Positions 49,011 through 60,355 of a stretch of DNA of 64,000 bases are shown here, in pieces. Both the position numbers and the translations under genes were made by a program. The notes under the pieces were generated by a model that ran no database searches, was not told the DNA's origin, and saw nothing but the letters and a program-made list of their open reading frames with translations. Position 1 is the stretch's first letter. Every line of letters begins with the position of its first letter. The DNA is from Halobacterium litoreum (lineage in GTDB: Archaea > Halobacteriota > Halobacteria > Halobacteriales > Halobacteriaceae). The stretch lies in assembly GCF_021233415.1 (NCBI RefSeq), contig NZ_CP089466.1, positions 2,232,001-2,296,000 on the forward strand, read 5' to 3'.

Positions 49011-50573
49011 ATGAACGAGGTTGACCGACGCGAACTGTCGAAATCGTACTTCTCGAAGGAACGACTCGCCGAACACCACTACCGCTCGTTCAACTCCTTC
49101 CTCGAGCGCGGCATGCAGGACGTCGTCACCGAGAAGGAGAAAATCGAGACCGACATCGGCGACAAGGAAGAGGAAGAGCCGGTGTGGGTGGAACTCGGCG
49201 ACGTCCGCATCGTCACGCCCCGCGTGCGCGAGGCGGATGGCTCCGAGGAACTCCTCTACCCGCAGGAAGCCCGCCTGCGGAACATCACGTACTCCGCGCC
49301 GGTGTTCATGGAGATGAGCATCGTGCGCGGCGGCGAAGAGGAAGAAGAGCGCGTCCTCGACACGACCGAGACGAAGGTGGGTCGGATGCCCATCATGGTC
49401 GGGTCGGACAAGTGTAACATCGCTGGGTTCAGCGACGAGGAACTCATCGAGATCGGCGAGGACCCCGCCGACCCCGGTGGCTACTTCATCATCAACGGCA
49501 GCGAGCGCGTGCTGATGACCAGCGAGGACCTCGCGCCGAACAAGATTCTCGCCGAGTACGACTCGAAGTACGGCGACGAGATTCAGGTCGCGAAGACGTT
49601 CAGTCAGCGCCGCGGCTACCGCGCGCTGGTGCTCGTCGAACGCAACCGCGAGGGGCTACTCGAGGTTTCGTTCCCCTCGGTCTCGGGTTCGATCAACTTC
49701 GTGACGCTGGTGCGCGCGCTCGGCCTCGAATCCGACGAGGAGATCGTCCACCGCGTCAGCGAGGACCCCGAGATCGTGAAGTTCATGCTGGAGAACTTAG
49801 AGGAGGCCGAGGTCCAGACCCAGGAGGAGGCCATCGAGAAACTCGGCCAGCGGGTCGCCTCCGGCCAGGGGAAGAACTACCAGTTGAAGCGCGCGAACTA
49901 CGTCATCGACCGCTACCTCCTCCCGCACCTGCACGAGGAGGGCGTCGAGGACGAGGAGACGCGCATCAACAAGTCCTACTACCTCTGCCGGATGGCCGAG
50001 GCGTGTTTCGAACTCGCACTCGACCGCCGGGAGGCCGACGACAAGGACCACTACGCGAACAAGCGCCTGAAGGTCTCCGGCGACCTGATGAAAGACCTGT
50101 TCCGGACCGCGCTGAACAAACTCGCGCGGGACGTGAAGTACCAACTCGAGCGCGCGAACATGCGGAACCGCCAACTCACCGTGAGCACGGTGGTTCGGTC
50201 GGACGTGCTGACCGAGCGCCTCGAACACCCCATCGCGACGGGGAACTGGGTCGGTGGCCGGTCGGGCGTCAGCCAGCTCGTCGACCGCACCGACTTCATG
50301 GGGGTTCTCAGTCACCTTCGGCGACTGCGCAGCCCGCTCAGTCGCTCGCAACCCCACTTCGAGGCGCGTGACCTGCACGCGACCCAGTGGGGTCGCATCT
50401 GCCCGTCGGAGACGCCCGAGGGGCCGAACTGTGGGCTGGTGAAGAACTTCGCGCAAGCGATGGAACTCTCACAGAACGTCGACGACGAGCGCGAACTGAA
50501 ACGCGAGCTGTCGTCGATGGGGGTAGAGGGTATCCCTGGAATCAACACGGAACCGACGTCTGCGGACGACTAA
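49011..50573 (+). CDS. rpoB2: DNA-directed RNA polymerase subunit B''
   Basis: A 520-residue protein equal to the N-terminal half of the beta-type subunit, which haloarchaea encode as two genes. Features include [20 protein letters not shown], the lobe region [20 protein letters not shown] and [18 protein letters not shown], and the fork region with [20 protein letters not shown] near the end. The split with rpoB1 lies just beyond this region. One base separates it from the next start codon. Confidence 0.97.
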   Translation: MNEVDRRELSKSYFSKERLAEHHYRSFNSFLERGMQDVVTEKEKIETDIGDKEEEEPVWVELGDVRIVTPRVREADGSEELLYPQEARLRNITYSAPVFMEMSIVRGGEEEEERVLDTTETKVGRMPIMVGSDKCNIAGFSDEELIEIGEDPADPGGYFIINGSERVLMTSEDLAPNKILAEYDSKYGDEIQVAKTFSQRRGYRALVLVERNREGLLEVSFPSVSGSINFVTLVRALGLESDEEIVHRVSEDPEIVKFMLENLEEAEVQTQEEAIEKLGQRVASGQGKNYQLKRANYVIDRYLLPHLHEEGVEDEETRINKSYYLCRMAEACFELALDRREADDKDHYANKRLKVSGDLMKDLFRTALNKLARDVKYQLERANMRNRQLTVSTVVRSDVLTERLEHPIATGNWVGGRSGVSQLVDRTDFMGVLSHLRRLRSPLSRSQPHFEARDLHATQWGRICPSETPEGPNCGLVKNFAQAMELSQNVDDERELKRELSSMGVEGIPGINTEPTSADD

Positions 50574-50574
50574 C

Positions 50575-52401
50575 ATGAGCACGGAACGCGAAGCCAAAGT
50601 ATACGTCAACGGTAGCCTCGTCGGGACGCACGACGACCCCGAGGAGCTCGCAGCACAGATTCGGGAGGCGCGACGCCGCGGAGAGGTCTCCGAGATGGTG
50701 AACGTCTCCGTGAAGGAGCGCACCGGCGAAGTCATCGTGAACGCGGACGCGGGGCGCGCCCGCCGTCCGCTGCTCGTCGTGGAGGACGGCGAGACGCTCG
50801 TAACCGACGAGGAGATGGACGCCCTGGAGAACGGCGACATCGACTTCGAGGACCTCGTTCGCGCGGGGAAGGTGGAGTTCATCGACGCCGAGGAAGAGGA
50901 GGACATTCTCGTCGGCGTCGACAACGACGAACTCACCGTCGACCACACCCACCTCGAGATCGACCCGCAGCTCATCTTCGGCATCGGCGCGGGGATGATT
51001 CCGTACCCCGAGCACAACGCCAGTCCGCGCATTACGATGGGCGCGGGGATGATGAAACAGAGCCTGGGGCTGCCGGCGGCGAACTACCGCATCCGCCCGG
51101 ACACCCGCCAGCACCTCATGCACTACCCGCAGAAGGCGATGGTGGACACGCAGACCACCAAGCAAATCGGGTACAACGACCGCCCGGCGGGACAGAACTT
51201 CGTCGTCGCCGTGATGTCCTACGAGGGGTTCAACATCGAGGACGCCCTCGTCATGAACAAGGGCTCGGTCGAGCGCGCGCTCGCTCGCTCGCACTTCTTC
51301 CGCACCTACGAGGGCGAGGAGCGACGCTACCCCGGCGGTCAGGAGGACCGCTTCGAGATTCCGAGCGACGACGTGCGCGGCGCACGCGGCGAGGACGCGT
51401 ACAAGCACTTAGACGAGGACGGCCTCGTCAACCCCGAGACGCGCGTCGACGAGAACAGCGTGTTGCTCGGGAAGACGAGTCCGCCGCGGTTCCTCGAAGA
51501 GCCCGAGGACATGGGCGGGCTCAGCCCGCAGAAGCGACGCGAGACCTCCGTCACGATGCGCTCGGGCGAGGACGGCGTCGTGGACACGGTGACGCTGATG
51601 GAGGGCGAGGACGGCTCGAAGCTCGCGAAGGTCAGCGTGCGCGACGAGCGCATCCCCGAGTTGGGGGACAAGTTCGCGAGCCGACACGGCCAGAAGGGCG
51701 TCGTCGGCCACCTCGCGCCCCACGAGGACATGCCGTTCACGCAGGACGGCGTCGTCCCGGACCTGGTCCTGAACCCGCACGCGCTGCCGTCCCGGATGAC
51801 GGTCGGCCACGTGCTTGAGATGCTCGGCGGGAAGGCGGGCGCCATGGACGGGCGGTCCGTCGACGGCACCGCGTTCACCGGCGAGGACGAGGACGAGATT
51901 CGCGGCACGCTGGAGGACCGCGGCTTCATGTCCTCCGGGAAGGAAGTGCTGTACTCCGGAGTTTCGGGGGAGAAGATCGAGGCCGAAATCTTCGTCGGCA
52001 CCATCTTCTACCACAAGCTCTACCACATGGTGTCGAACAAGATTCACGCTCGCTCCAAGGGCCCCGTGCAGGTGCTCACGCGCCAGCCCACGGAGGGGCG
52101 CGCCCGCGAGGGCGGTCTCCGCGTCGGGGAGATGGAACGTGACACCGTCATCGGGCACGGCGCCGCGATGGTGCTCAAGGAGCGCCTGCTCGACTCCTCG
52201 GACCGCGAGGACGTCCACGTCTGTGGGAACTGCGGCATGACCGCCGTGGAGAACTACGAGCAGCGTCGAGTCTACTGTCCGAACTGCGAGGAGGAGACGG
52301 ACGTGCACAGCATCGAGATGAGTTACGCGTTCAAGCTGCTGCTTGACGAGATGAAGGCGCTCGGCATCGCGCCGCGCCTCGAACTGGAGGACGCAGTATG
52401 A
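50575..52401 (+). CDS. rpoB1: DNA-directed RNA polymerase subunit B'
   Basis: A 608-residue protein forming the C-terminal half of the beta-type subunit. It contains the catalytic-centre segments [20 protein letters not shown] and [20 protein letters not shown], and a C-terminal zinc ribbon CGNCG...CPNC (about 542-570). The stop codon overlaps the rpoA1 start (ATGA). Split point and length are normal for haloarchaea. Confidence 0.97.
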   Translation: MSTEREAKVYVNGSLVGTHDDPEELAAQIREARRRGEVSEMVNVSVKERTGEVIVNADAGRARRPLLVVEDGETLVTDEEMDALENGDIDFEDLVRAGKVEFIDAEEEEDILVGVDNDELTVDHTHLEIDPQLIFGIGAGMIPYPEHNASPRITMGAGMMKQSLGLPAANYRIRPDTRQHLMHYPQKAMVDTQTTKQIGYNDRPAGQNFVVAVMSYEGFNIEDALVMNKGSVERALARSHFFRTYEGEERRYPGGQEDRFEIPSDDVRGARGEDAYKHLDEDGLVNPETRVDENSVLLGKTSPPRFLEEPEDMGGLSPQKRRETSVTMRSGEDGVVDTVTLMEGEDGSKLAKVSVRDERIPELGDKFASRHGQKGVVGHLAPHEDMPFTQDGVVPDLVLNPHALPSRMTVGHVLEMLGGKAGAMDGRSVDGTAFTGEDEDEIRGTLEDRGFMSSGKEVLYSGVSGEKIEAEIFVGTIFYHKLYHMVSNKIHARSKGPVQVLTRQPTEGRAREGGLRVGEMERDTVIGHGAAMVLKERLLDSSDREDVHVCGNCGMTAVENYEQRRVYCPNCEEETDVHSIEMSYAFKLLLDEMKALGIAPRLELEDAV

Positions 52402-55313
52402 GTGCAGGCCAATCACCCAAGGAAATCGGGGAAATCAGCTTCGGGCTGATGGACCCGGAGGAGTACCGGGACATGTCCGCGACGAAGGTCATCACCGCGG
52501 ACACGTACGACGACGACGGCTTCCCCATCGACATGGGGCTGATGGACCCGCGCCTGGGCGTCATCGACCCGGGGCTGGAGTGCAAGACGTGCGGCCAGCG
52601 CTCCGGGAGCTGTAACGGCCACTTCGGCCACATCGAACTCGCGGCGCCCGTCATCCACGTCGGGTTCGCGAAGCTCATCCGCCGCCTGCTGCGCGGGACG
52701 TGCCGGGAGTGCGCGCACCTCCTGCTCACCGAGGAGGAGAAAGACGAGTACCGCGACGACCTCGAGCGCACCCGCAGCCTCCGTCAGGACGTCTCCGACG
52801 TGATGACGGCGGCGATTCGGGAGGCCCGGAAGAAAGACCACTGCCCGCACTGCGGCGAGGTCCAGTACGACATCAAACACGAGAAGCCGACGACGTACTA
52901 CGAGGTCCAGCAGGTGCTGGCGTCGGACTACTCCGAGCGCATCGCGGCGTCGATGCAGCCGGACCCCGACGACGAGGACGACGCGGGCATCAGCCCGCAG
53001 GAACTCGCCGAGCAGACGGACATCGAAATCGACCGCATCAACGAGATTCTGTCCGGCGAGTTCCGGCCGCGACGCGACGACCGGGAGGCCATCGAGGCCG
53101 CCATCGGCGCGGACCTCACCACCGAGGACATGAACAAGCTGATGCCGTCGGACATCCGGGACTGGTTCGAGGACATCCCGGACGAGGACCTCGGCGCGCT
53201 CGGCGTGGACGCCGAACGCAGCCGGCCGGAGTGGATGATTCTCACGGTCCTGCCGGTGCCGCCGGTGACGGCGCGTCCCTCCATCACGCTGGACAACGGC
53301 CAGCGCAGCGAGGACGACCTCACTCACAAACTGGTGGACATCATCCGCATCAACCAGCGGTTCATGGAGAACCGCGAGGCGGGTGCGCCCCAGCTCATCA
53401 TCGAGGACCTCTGGGAGCTGCTCCAGTACCACGTCACGACGTTCATGGACAACGAGATTTCGGGGACGCCGCCCGCCCGTCACCGCTCCGGGCGCCCGCT
53501 GAAGACGCTCAGCCAGCGCCTGAAGGGCAAGGAGGGGCGGTTCCGCGGCTCGCTGTCCGGGAAGCGCGTGAACTTCTCCGCGCGGACCGTCATCAGTCCG
53601 GACCCGACGCTCTCTTTGAACGAGGTCGGGGTTCCCGACCGCGTGGCGACTGAGATGACCCAGACGATGGTCGTCAACGAGCAGAACGTCGAGCGCGCGC
53701 GACGCTACGTGCGCAACGGGCCGGAGGGCCATCCGGGCGCGAACTACGTCACGCGACCCGACGGCCGCCGCGTCCGCGTCACCGAGAAGGTCTGCGAGGA
53801 ACTCGCGGAGCGCGTCGAACCGGGCTGGGAGGTCCAGCGACACCTCATCGACGGCGACATCGTCATCTTCAACCGCCAGCCGTCGCTGCACCGGATGTCC
53901 ATCATGGCCCACGAAGTGGTCGTGATGCCGTACAAGACGTTCCGCCTGAACACGGTCGTCTGTCCGCCGTACAACGCCGACTTCGACGGCGACGAGATGA
54001 ACATGCACGCCCTCCAGAACGAGGAGGCGCGTGCCGAGGCGCGCGTGCTGATGCGCGTCCAGGAGCAGATTCTCTCGCCGCGCTTCGGTGAGAACATCAT
54101 CGGCGCGATTCAGGACCACATCAGCGGGACGTACCTGCTCACGAACTCGAACCCGCACTTCAACGAGACGCAGGCCTCGGACCTGCTCCGGCAGACGCGC
54201 ATCGACGAACTGCCCGAGCCGGTCGGCACCGAGGACGGCGAGCCGTACTGGACGGGTCGCCAGCTGTTCAGCGAACTGCTGCCCGACGACCTGAACCTCG
54301 ACTTCACGGGGACCGTCGGCGAGAGCGTCGTCATCGAGGACGGCCAACTCGTCGAGGGCACCATCGCCGAGGACGAGGTCGGCGGGTTCGGCGGCGAAAT
54401 CGTCGACACCATCGCGAAGGTCCACGGTCGGACGCGCGCCCGCATCTTCATCAACGAAGTCGCGGCGCTCGCGATGCGTTCTATCATGCACTTCGGATTC
54501 TCCATCGGCATCGACGACGAGACGGTGTCGACGGAGGCCCGAGAGCGCATCGACGAAGCAATCGAGTCCGCGTACGACCGCGTGCAGGAACTCATCGAGA
54601 CGTACGAGAACGGCGACCTCGAGTCGCTGCCGGGCCGCACCGTCGACGAGACCCTGGAGATGAAGATTATGCAGACCCTCGGGAAGGCTCGTGACTCCGC
54701 CGGCGACGTCGCCGAGGAGAACTTCGACGAGGACAACCCGGCGGTCGTGATGGCGAACTCCGGCGCGCGTGGGTCGATGCTGAACCTCACGCAGATGGCC
54801 GGCTGCGTCGGCCAGCAGGCAGTCCGGGGCGAGCGCATCAACCGCGGGTACGAGGACCGAACGCTCTCGCACTTCAAGCCCAACGACCTCTCCAGCGAGG
54901 CTCACGGCTTCGTGGAGAACTCCTACACGAGCGGGCTGACGCCCAAGGAGTTCTTCTTCCACGCGATGGGGGGCCGCGAGGGGCTGGTGGACACGGCAGT
55001 CCGCACCTCGAAGTCCGGCTACCTGCAGCGCCGTCTCATCAACGCGCTCTCCGAACTGGAGACGCAGTACGACGGCACCGTCCGGGACACCTCGGACACC
55101 ATCGTGCAGTTCGAGTTCGGCGAGGACGGCACCTCGCCGGTAGAGGTGGCGTCGGACGCCGAGACCGAAATCGACGTGGAGTCCATCGCGGACCGCATCG
55201 TGGAGTCCGAGTTCGACAGCGAGGACGAGAAAGAGGAGTTCCTCGGCGTGCAGGAGCCGCCGACGAATCTCTCCGAGCACGGTGCGAGCTGGGAGGTGGA
55301 GTCCGATGACTGA
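52398..55313 (+). CDS. rpoA1: DNA-directed RNA polymerase subunit A'
   Basis: A 971-residue protein holding the clamp, active centre and funnel. N-terminal zinc sites are [17 protein letters not shown] (about 58-74) and CPHCGEV (about 150). The metal-binding loop [19 protein letters not shown] is near residue 530, and the bridge-helix/trigger region has [20 protein letters not shown] near the end. It lacks the C-terminal jaw, which is encoded by rpoA2. The last eight bases overlap rpoA2. Confidence 0.97.
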   Translation: MSAGQSPKEIGEISFGLMDPEEYRDMSATKVITADTYDDDGFPIDMGLMDPRLGVIDPGLECKTCGQRSGSCNGHFGHIELAAPVIHVGFAKLIRRLLRGTCRECAHLLLTEEEKDEYRDDLERTRSLRQDVSDVMTAAIREARKKDHCPHCGEVQYDIKHEKPTTYYEVQQVLASDYSERIAASMQPDPDDEDDAGISPQELAEQTDIEIDRINEILSGEFRPRRDDREAIEAAIGADLTTEDMNKLMPSDIRDWFEDIPDEDLGALGVDAERSRPEWMILTVLPVPPVTARPSITLDNGQRSEDDLTHKLVDIIRINQRFMENREAGAPQLIIEDLWELLQYHVTTFMDNEISGTPPARHRSGRPLKTLSQRLKGKEGRFRGSLSGKRVNFSARTVISPDPTLSLNEVGVPDRVATEMTQTMVVNEQNVERARRYVRNGPEGHPGANYVTRPDGRRVRVTEKVCEELAERVEPGWEVQRHLIDGDIVIFNRQPSLHRMSIMAHEVVVMPYKTFRLNTVVCPPYNADFDGDEMNMHALQNEEARAEARVLMRVQEQILSPRFGENIIGAIQDHISGTYLLTNSNPHFNETQASDLLRQTRIDELPEPVGTEDGEPYWTGRQLFSELLPDDLNLDFTGTVGESVVIEDGQLVEGTIAEDEVGGFGGEIVDTIAKVHGRTRARIFINEVAALAMRSIMHFGFSIGIDDETVSTEARERIDEAIESAYDRVQELIETYENGDLESLPGRTVDETLEMKIMQTLGKARDSAGDVAEENFDEDNPAVVMANSGARGSMLNLTQMAGCVGQQAVRGERINRGYEDRTLSHFKPNDLSSEAHGFVENSYTSGLTPKEFFFHAMGGREGLVDTAVRTSKSGYLQRRLINALSELETQYDGTVRDTSDTIVQFEFGEDGTSPVEVASDAETEIDVESIADRIVESEFDSEDEKEEFLGVQEPPTNLSEHGASWEVESDD

Positions 55314-56487
55314 CGCCTTCGAAGCCATCGTCGAAGACACGGAGTTGCCGCGACGCCTGAAAGACCGCGTCCTCGAGACCATCGAGGGCCGGGACGGCGT
55401 CACCGAGTCGCAGGCCGAGGAAATCGCGGCGGCCGTCGAGGCGCAGTACCTCGACACGCGCGTCGACCCCCTCGACCCGGTCGGCACCGTCTCCGCGCAG
55501 TCCATCGGGGAGCCGGGGACGCAGATGACGATGAACACGTTCCACTACGCGGGCGTCGCGGAGATGGACGTGACACAGGGCCTGCCGCGGCTCATCGAAC
55601 TCGTGGACGCGCGGAAGACGCCGGACACGCCGGTGATGAACGTGTTCCTCGAGGACGAGTACGCAGAGGAGCGCGAGCGCGCCCACGAGGTCGTCTGGAA
55701 GCTGGAGGCGACGAAGATTCTGGCGCTCGGGGACATCTCCACGAACGTCGCGGACATGGTCGTCCGCATCGACCTGAACGAGGACACGCTCCAGGAGCGC
55801 TGGCCGCGGGTCGACAACACCACCGAAATCGCGGGCGAAATCGCCGAGACCATCGAGGGGAGCCTCGGCGTGAAGGTGACCCAGGAGGGCACCGTTCTGG
55901 AGTTCGGCCCGAGCGAGCCGTCCTACCGCGAACTGCTCCAGCTCGTCGAGCAGCTCCGGGACATCGTGTTCAAAGGCATCGAGGACGTCTCCCGCGTCGT
56001 CATCCGCCGCGAGGAGATGGACGACGGGCACGAGGAGTTCGTCCTCTACACCGAGGGGTCGGCGTTCAAGAAGGCGCTGAACATCGAGGGCGTGGACGCG
56101 TCGCGGACGACGTGTAACAACATCCACGAGGTCCACAAGACCCTCGGCATCGAGGCGGCCCGCGAGGCCATCATCGACGAGACGATGACCACCCTCGAGG
56201 AGCAGGGTCTCGGCGACGTGAACATCCGCCACCTGATGTTGGTCGCGGACATCATGACCAACGACGGCACCATCGAGTCCATCGGCCGGCACGGCATCTC
56301 CGGCAACAAGGACTCCGTGCTGGCGCGTGCGGCGTTCGAGGTGACGGTGAACCACCTCCTCGACGCCGCCATCTACGGGGAGGCCGACGACCTCGACGGC
56401 GTCATCGAGAACGTCATCGTCGGGAAGCCGGTGCGGCTCGGCACCGGGGACGTGAACCTCCGGATGGGCGCCGGCAAGGGCGACTGA
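55306..56487 (+). CDS. rpoA2: DNA-directed RNA polymerase subunit A''
   Basis: A 393-residue subunit forming the jaw and cleft part of the largest subunit. Typical segments are [40 protein letters not shown] and [23 protein letters not shown] at 55306 overlaps the end of rpoA1 and opens [20 protein letters not shown]; an upstream GTG/ATG was not needed. Its last base is the first of the nusA start codon. Confidence 0.97.
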   Translation: MTDAFEAIVEDTELPRRLKDRVLETIEGRDGVTESQAEEIAAAVEAQYLDTRVDPLDPVGTVSAQSIGEPGTQMTMNTFHYAGVAEMDVTQGLPRLIELVDARKTPDTPVMNVFLEDEYAEERERAHEVVWKLEATKILALGDISTNVADMVVRIDLNEDTLQERWPRVDNTTEIAGEIAETIEGSLGVKVTQEGTVLEFGPSEPSYRELLQLVEQLRDIVFKGIEDVSRVVIRREEMDDGHEEFVLYTEGSAFKKALNIEGVDASRTTCNNIHEVHKTLGIEAAREAIIDETMTTLEEQGLGDVNIRHLMLVADIMTNDGTIESIGRHGISGNKDSVLARAAFEVTVNHLLDAAIYGEADDLDGVIENVIVGKPVRLGTGDVNLRMGAGKGD

Positions 56488-56912
56488 TGACGGTCCGGCT
56501 CTCCGACGAGGCGCGCCGTCTCATCGCCGCGTTCGAGGACGAAACCGACGCGACGGCCGTGGACTGCGTCGTCGACGACGACCGCGGGCGCGTCGTGTTC
56601 GTCGTGACCGCCGGCGAGATGGGGTCGGCCATCGGTCCGGGCGGTAGCCGCGTCGAGGAGCTGGAGGAGAAACTCGGCCGGGACGTAATGCTGGTGGAGG
56701 ACGCGCCGACGGCGGAGGGGTTCGTGGCGAACGCGCTCTCGCCGGCGGCGGTGTACAACGTCACCATCAGCGAGAACGACACGACGGTGGCGTACGCGGA
56801 GGTCGCCCACGACGACAAGGGCGTCGCCATCGGCGCGGACGGCCAGAACATCGAGACCGCGAAGGAACTGGCCAAGCGTCACTTCGACGTCGACGACATC
56901 CAGTTGACGTGA
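56487..56912 (+). CDS. nusA: NusA-like transcription elongation/termination factor
   Basis: A 141-residue protein made of two KH domains (about 1-70 and 75-141) with GSAIGPGGSRVEELEEKLG and GVAIGADGQNIETAKELAK, each showing the GxxG loop. Archaeal NusA lacks the N-terminal polymerase-binding domain of bacteria. It overlaps rpoA2 by one base and normally lies ahead of rps12; here a membrane channel gene separates them. Confidence 0.95.
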   Translation: MTVRLSDEARRLIAAFEDETDATAVDCVVDDDRGRVVFVVTAGEMGSAIGPGGSRVEELEEKLGRDVMLVEDAPTAEGFVANALSPAAVYNVTISENDTTVAYAEVAHDDKGVAIGADGQNIETAKELAKRHFDVDDIQLT

Positions 56913-56997
56913 GGGGGCGGGGCACGGTCGCCCCGTAGCCGTTCCTTACTCGGGTAGTCGCCGCATAGCAACGGCGTTCGCCCGCCACCGTGGTGGC

Positions 56998-57825
56998 GTG
57001 TTCGCGAGTTGGGAGCAGATAGCGGTGACCGTCGGGACGACCGTCGTGGTAGCCGCCGGCGCGTATCTCGCGGTGGTGTGGCTAGTGACGCCGGGCGTGG
57101 TTCGGGCGGTCAGGGCGCGGAATCCGCGCAACGAGACGCTCGTGAACGCGGTTCGGGCGTACGGGCGGGTCGTCGGGGTGGTGGCGGCGGCGGTGGCGGC
57201 GCTGGTCGCGTCGGGCTACGGGTGGGTGCTCTCGGAGTCGGCCGTCGTCGTGGCAGCGGCGACGCTGGCGGTCGGCGTCGCGGGACAGGACGTGTTCGAG
57301 AACGTCGTGAGCGGGGGGTTCCTCGTCGCAGACCGGAACTTCAACGTCGGCGACTGGGTGGCGTGGGGCGAGGGGACGGGCGGCGTCGTGGAGGTCGTCG
57401 GATTCAGGTCGACGCGCGTGCGGACGGCGGCGAACGAAATCGTGACCGTGCCGAACGCGGAGTTGGCGACGCGGGCGGTGCGGGCGCCGTACGCTCGCGG
57501 TCGGTACCGGACGGCCGTCTCGGTGGCGGTGGCACACGACGCCGACCTCGCGGCGGCGACCGACGCGGCGGGCGAGGCGGCGGCGGGCGTGCCGGACGTG
57601 GCGTCGTCGCCGCCGCCGGAGACCCTCGCCTCGTTCGGGGACGGCGTCGTGGTGTTGACCGTCCGCGTCTGGATTCGGGAGCCGACGCACGCCGAGGTGG
57701 CCCGCGTGGAGTCGCGGTTGACGCGAGCGGTCCGGGATGCGCTGGCGGACGCGGGGGTGGACGCGAGTCCGACGCCCGGTCGGGAGCTTTCGGGGCGCGT
57801 CACGGTGAATTCGGTCGAGTCGTGA
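56998..57825 (+). CDS. MscS-family mechanosensitive channel
   Basis: A 275-residue protein starting at GTG. Three N-terminal helices (about 8-30, 50-72, 80-98) end with the pore-lining sequence [20 protein letters not shown] and the typical [19 protein letters not shown]; a beta-domain (about 115-165, [27 protein letters not shown]) and a C-terminal alpha/beta domain follow. MscS channels open under membrane stretch and release solutes, a useful role in a halophile. Location inside the polymerase-ribosomal operon is unusual and codon use is not obviously different from its neighbours. Confidence 0.9.
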   Translation: MFASWEQIAVTVGTTVVVAAGAYLAVVWLVTPGVVRAVRARNPRNETLVNAVRAYGRVVGVVAAAVAALVASGYGWVLSESAVVVAAATLAVGVAGQDVFENVVSGGFLVADRNFNVGDWVAWGEGTGGVVEVVGFRSTRVRTAANEIVTVPNAELATRAVRAPYARGRYRTAVSVAVAHDADLAAATDAAGEAAAGVPDVASSPPPETLASFGDGVVVLTVRVWIREPTHAEVARVESRLTRAVRDALADAGVDASPTPGRELSGRVTVNSVES

Positions 57826-57841
57826 CGGAACCGGAAAAGGA

Positions 57842-57851
57842 GTGGTTTAAG
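57842..57851 (+). promoter_or_regulatory. TATA-like box of the rps12-rps7 unit
   Basis: GTGGTTTAAG is centred about 29 bases before the rps12 ATG at 57876. It indicates that rps12 and rps7 can be transcribed separately from the polymerase genes, nearly leaderless, even with the MscS gene in between. Confidence 0.5.
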
Positions 57852-57875
57852 TGGCTCCATCGGGTAATCGGCGGT

Positions 57876-58304
57876 ATGGCGAACGGCAAGTACGCCGCTC
57901 GGAAACTCAAGAACGACCGCCAGAAGCACCGGTGGTCGGACTCTGAGTACGCGCGGCGAGAGCGGGGGCTCGGCGAGAAGTCCGACCCCCTCGACGGCGC
58001 ACCGCAGGGACGAGGTATCGTCCTGGAAAAGATTGGCATCGAAGCCAAGCAGCCGAACTCCGCGATTCGGAAGTGCGTTCGGGTGCAGCTCATCAAGAAC
58101 GGGAAGCAGGTCACTGCGTTCCTGCCGGGTGACGGCGCGGTGTCCTTCATCGACGAGCACGACGAAGTCACCATCGCCGGCATCGGCGGCGCGAAGGGTC
58201 GCGCGATGGGTGACCTCGGTGGTGTGAACTACAAGGTCGAGAAGGTCAACGGCGTCTCGCTCGAAGAACTGGTTCGCGGTAACGCGGAGAAGCCGGTCAG
58301 ATAA
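57876..58304 (+). CDS. rps12: 30S ribosomal protein S12
   Basis: A 142-residue protein of normal archaeal length. The decoding-centre sequences [20 protein letters not shown] and [20 protein letters not shown] are intact. The protein sits at the small-subunit A-site and affects accuracy. It is one base ahead of rps7. Confidence 0.97.
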   Translation: MANGKYAARKLKNDRQKHRWSDSEYARRERGLGEKSDPLDGAPQGRGIVLEKIGIEAKQPNSAIRKCVRVQLIKNGKQVTAFLPGDGAVSFIDEHDEVTIAGIGGAKGRAMGDLGGVNYKVEKVNGVSLEELVRGNAEKPVR

Positions 58305-58305
58305 C

Positions 58306-58920
58306 ATGAGCGAGGAAGAAGCCCCAGAACCCGACGCGCCCGCTGGTACCGACGACGAGGACGTCGACGCGCAGCTCTTCGGCAAGTGGGACGTGACGGG
58401 CATCCAGTACGCGGACCCGAGCACCCGTCGCTACCTCTCCGTGACGCCGGTCGCCCACACGATGGGCCGACACGCGTCCAAGCAGTTCCAGAAGAGCGAG
58501 ATTAGCGTCGTCGAGCGTCTCGCGAACCGTCTGATGAAGACGGGCGACAACACGGGCAAGAAGCAGAAGGCCCTCAAAATCGTGGACGACGCGTTCGACC
58601 AGGTCGCCGACCGCACGGACGAGAATCCGGTGCAGGTGCTGGTGACCGCGGTCGAGAACGCGGCGCCCCGTGAGGAGACCGTCCGCCTGAAGTACGGCGG
58701 TATCTCGGTCCCGCAGGCCGTCGACGTGGCGCCCCAGCGTCGCGTCGACCAGGGTCTGAAGTTCATCGCCGACGGCGCGTACTCGGCGTCGTTCAAGTCG
58801 CCGACGGACGCGGCCGAGGCGCTGGCGAACCAGCTCATCGGCGCGGCCGACTACGACGTGCAGACGTACGCGGTCGGGCAGAAAGAAGAGAAGGAACGCG
58901 TCGCCGCCGCGGCGCGGTAA
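58306..58920 (+). CDS. rps7: 30S ribosomal protein S7
   Basis: A 204-residue protein with the S7 core HASKQFQKSEISVVERLANR, KIVDDAFDQVADRTDENPVQ and VTAVENAAPREETVRLKYGG; an acidic N-terminal extension (EEEAPEPDAPAGTDDEDVDA) is usual for haloarchaea. It organises the 3' domain of 16S rRNA. It is followed by a 114-base gap with the iron-box promoter rather than by fusA. Confidence 0.97.
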   Translation: MSEEEAPEPDAPAGTDDEDVDAQLFGKWDVTGIQYADPSTRRYLSVTPVAHTMGRHASKQFQKSEISVVERLANRLMKTGDNTGKKQKALKIVDDAFDQVADRTDENPVQVLVTAVENAAPREETVRLKYGGISVPQAVDVAPQRRVDQGLKFIADGAYSASFKSPTDAAEALANQLIGAADYDVQTYAVGQKEEKERVAAAAR

Positions 58921-58982
58921 GTCGGTTCTTCTCCCCCTCCCGCTCTCCGAGCCGGTAGGCGTGAGGCCGCCGCGCAGATTCT

Positions 58983-58996
58983 TTAGGCCAGCCTAA
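58983..58996. promoter_or_regulatory. Upstream DtxR-type iron box
   Basis: TTAGGC-ca-GCCTAA is a perfect inverted repeat with a two-base spacer. The sequence is close to the TTAGGnTnnnCTAA form bound by DtxR/IdeR-type iron-dependent repressors, including Idr proteins of haloarchaea. It is centred 26 bases from the second site. Confidence 0.6.
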
Positions 58997-59006
58997 TTCG
59001 GTACTG

Positions 59007-59024
59007 TTTTAGGCTAGCCTAAAA
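59007..59024. promoter_or_regulatory. Second DtxR-type iron box, overlapping the TATA position
   Basis: TTTTAGGCTAGCCTAAAA is an 18-base perfect palindrome ending 10 bases before the ATG of the sugar dehydrogenase. Its TTTTAGG half sits where the TATA box of a leaderless transcript should be, so a bound repressor would block initiation when metal is plentiful. Confidence 0.7.
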
Positions 59025-59034
59025 CTTCTGTGGC

Positions 59035-60354
59035 ATGGACGATTCGCGCCGCCGATTCCTCGCCGCCGCCTCCACAGCGACGGCGTTCGGCCTCGCTGGC
59101 TGTCTCGCTTCCGGGAGTCGCCCGGACGACGACCTGCGACACGACCCGACTGCGTGGAGTGGCTACGACCCAGACTGGACAGCGCCGAGCACCGCGCCCG
59201 CGATGGACGTCGTCGCCGAGGACGTGCTCACCGGCCTGAAAGTGCCGTGGGACGTGACGTTCGCGCCCGACGGCACGCTGTTCGTCACCGAGCGCGTCGG
59301 CCGGATTCGGCGCTTCGACGGCGACGAACTGTCGACGGTCACCGAGCCGGCGGACGCCATCGACGTATCGGCTGTCGACGACGAACCCCACGACACACCG
59401 TACTACGAGCGCTGGTGGGTGGCAGGCGGCGAGGGCGGGACCCTCGGCGTCGCCGTCCACCCCGAGTACCCGGACCCCGGCTGGCTGTACGTCTACTACA
59501 CGGCGACCGACGGCGGCGACTGGGAGAACCGCGTCGCGCGCTACGACGCCACCGCCGACGACCCCGCGAGCACGCACGAGATTCTCGTCGACGGCATCCC
59601 CGCGGACAAAGTCCACAACGGCGGTCGGCTCGCGTTCGGCCCGGACAACTACCTCTGGATTACCACCGGCGACGCCGGGAACGGACCGGACGCCCAGGAC
59701 CCGCAGTCGCTGGCGGGGAAGGTGCTCCGCGTGCAGGCGACGGGCGCGCCCGCCGAAGACAACCCACGGAAGGACGGCTGGGACGACCGCGTCTACACGC
59801 TCGGCCACCGGAATCCCCAGTGCATCACGTGGCTCCCGGACGCGACGCCCGTGCTGACCGAGCACGGGACGAGCGGCCTCGACGAGGTGAACGTCCTCGA
59901 AGCCGGAGGGAACTACGGTTGGCCCGAAGTCCGGAAACCGGCGGCGTACCGCGGCCGTCCCGAATTCGACCGACCGGTCCTGAGCACGGCGTTCGAGGAC
60001 TCGTGGGCGCCCACCGGCGGGACGTTCTACACGGGCGACGCCGTGCCCGAGTGGCAGAACCGCCTCGTGTTCGGCCAACTCATCGCCCAGCGCGTCGGTG
60101 TCGCGTCGTTGACGCCCGACGACCAGGAGCGGCCCCCAGCGGCGGGCGGCGAGCGATTCGACGCGGACTGGCTGGCCGACGACTACGACGCGACGGCGTG
60201 GCACACGCTCCGGTCGCTGGGGCGCGTCCGATGTGTCGCCGAGGGGCCGGACGGCGAACTGTACGCCACTACGTCGAACCGCGACGGCCGCGCACGCGAG
60301 GGGTTCCCGAAAGAAGGGGACGACCGACTGGTGCGGATTTGCCCGGCCGAGTAG
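59035..60354 (+). CDS. PQQ-dependent sugar dehydrogenase-like Tat lipoprotein
   Basis: A 439-residue exported protein. The Tat signal and lipobox SRRRFLAAASTATAFGLAGC put the mature domain outside, anchored by Cys23. The rest is a six-bladed beta-propeller of the aldose sugar dehydrogenase/sorbosone dehydrogenase type: GLKVPWDVTFAPDGTLFVTE, GGTLGVAVHPEYPDPGWLYV, KVHNGGRLAFGPDNYLWITT, LGHRNPQCITW and WAPTGGTFYTG. It oxidises sugars or polyols with PQQ; the cofactor is inferred from the fold. Two iron boxes directly in front suggest iron-dependent expression, which is odd for such an enzyme. It sits between rps7 and fusA, where a core operon is normally continuous. Confidence 0.88.
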   Translation: MDDSRRRFLAAASTATAFGLAGCLASGSRPDDDLRHDPTAWSGYDPDWTAPSTAPAMDVVAEDVLTGLKVPWDVTFAPDGTLFVTERVGRIRRFDGDELSTVTEPADAIDVSAVDDEPHDTPYYERWWVAGGEGGTLGVAVHPEYPDPGWLYVYYTATDGGDWENRVARYDATADDPASTHEILVDGIPADKVHNGGRLAFGPDNYLWITTGDAGNGPDAQDPQSLAGKVLRVQATGAPAEDNPRKDGWDDRVYTLGHRNPQCITWLPDATPVLTEHGTSGLDEVNVLEAGGNYGWPEVRKPAAYRGRPEFDRPVLSTAFEDSWAPTGGTFYTGDAVPEWQNRLVFGQLIAQRVGVASLTPDDQERPPAAGGERFDADWLADDYDATAWHTLRSLGRVRCVAEGPDGELYATTSNRDGRAREGFPKEGDDRLVRICPAE

Positions 60355-60355
60355 G

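Noticed and set aside
52413-55538. Very long open frame (about 1040 codons) on the minus strand opposite rpoA1
   Set aside because: It is the antisense shadow of rpoA1/rpoA2 in GC-rich DNA, with an Arg/Val/Leu/His-biased composition and no domain. The sense strand encodes perfect RNA polymerase subunits.
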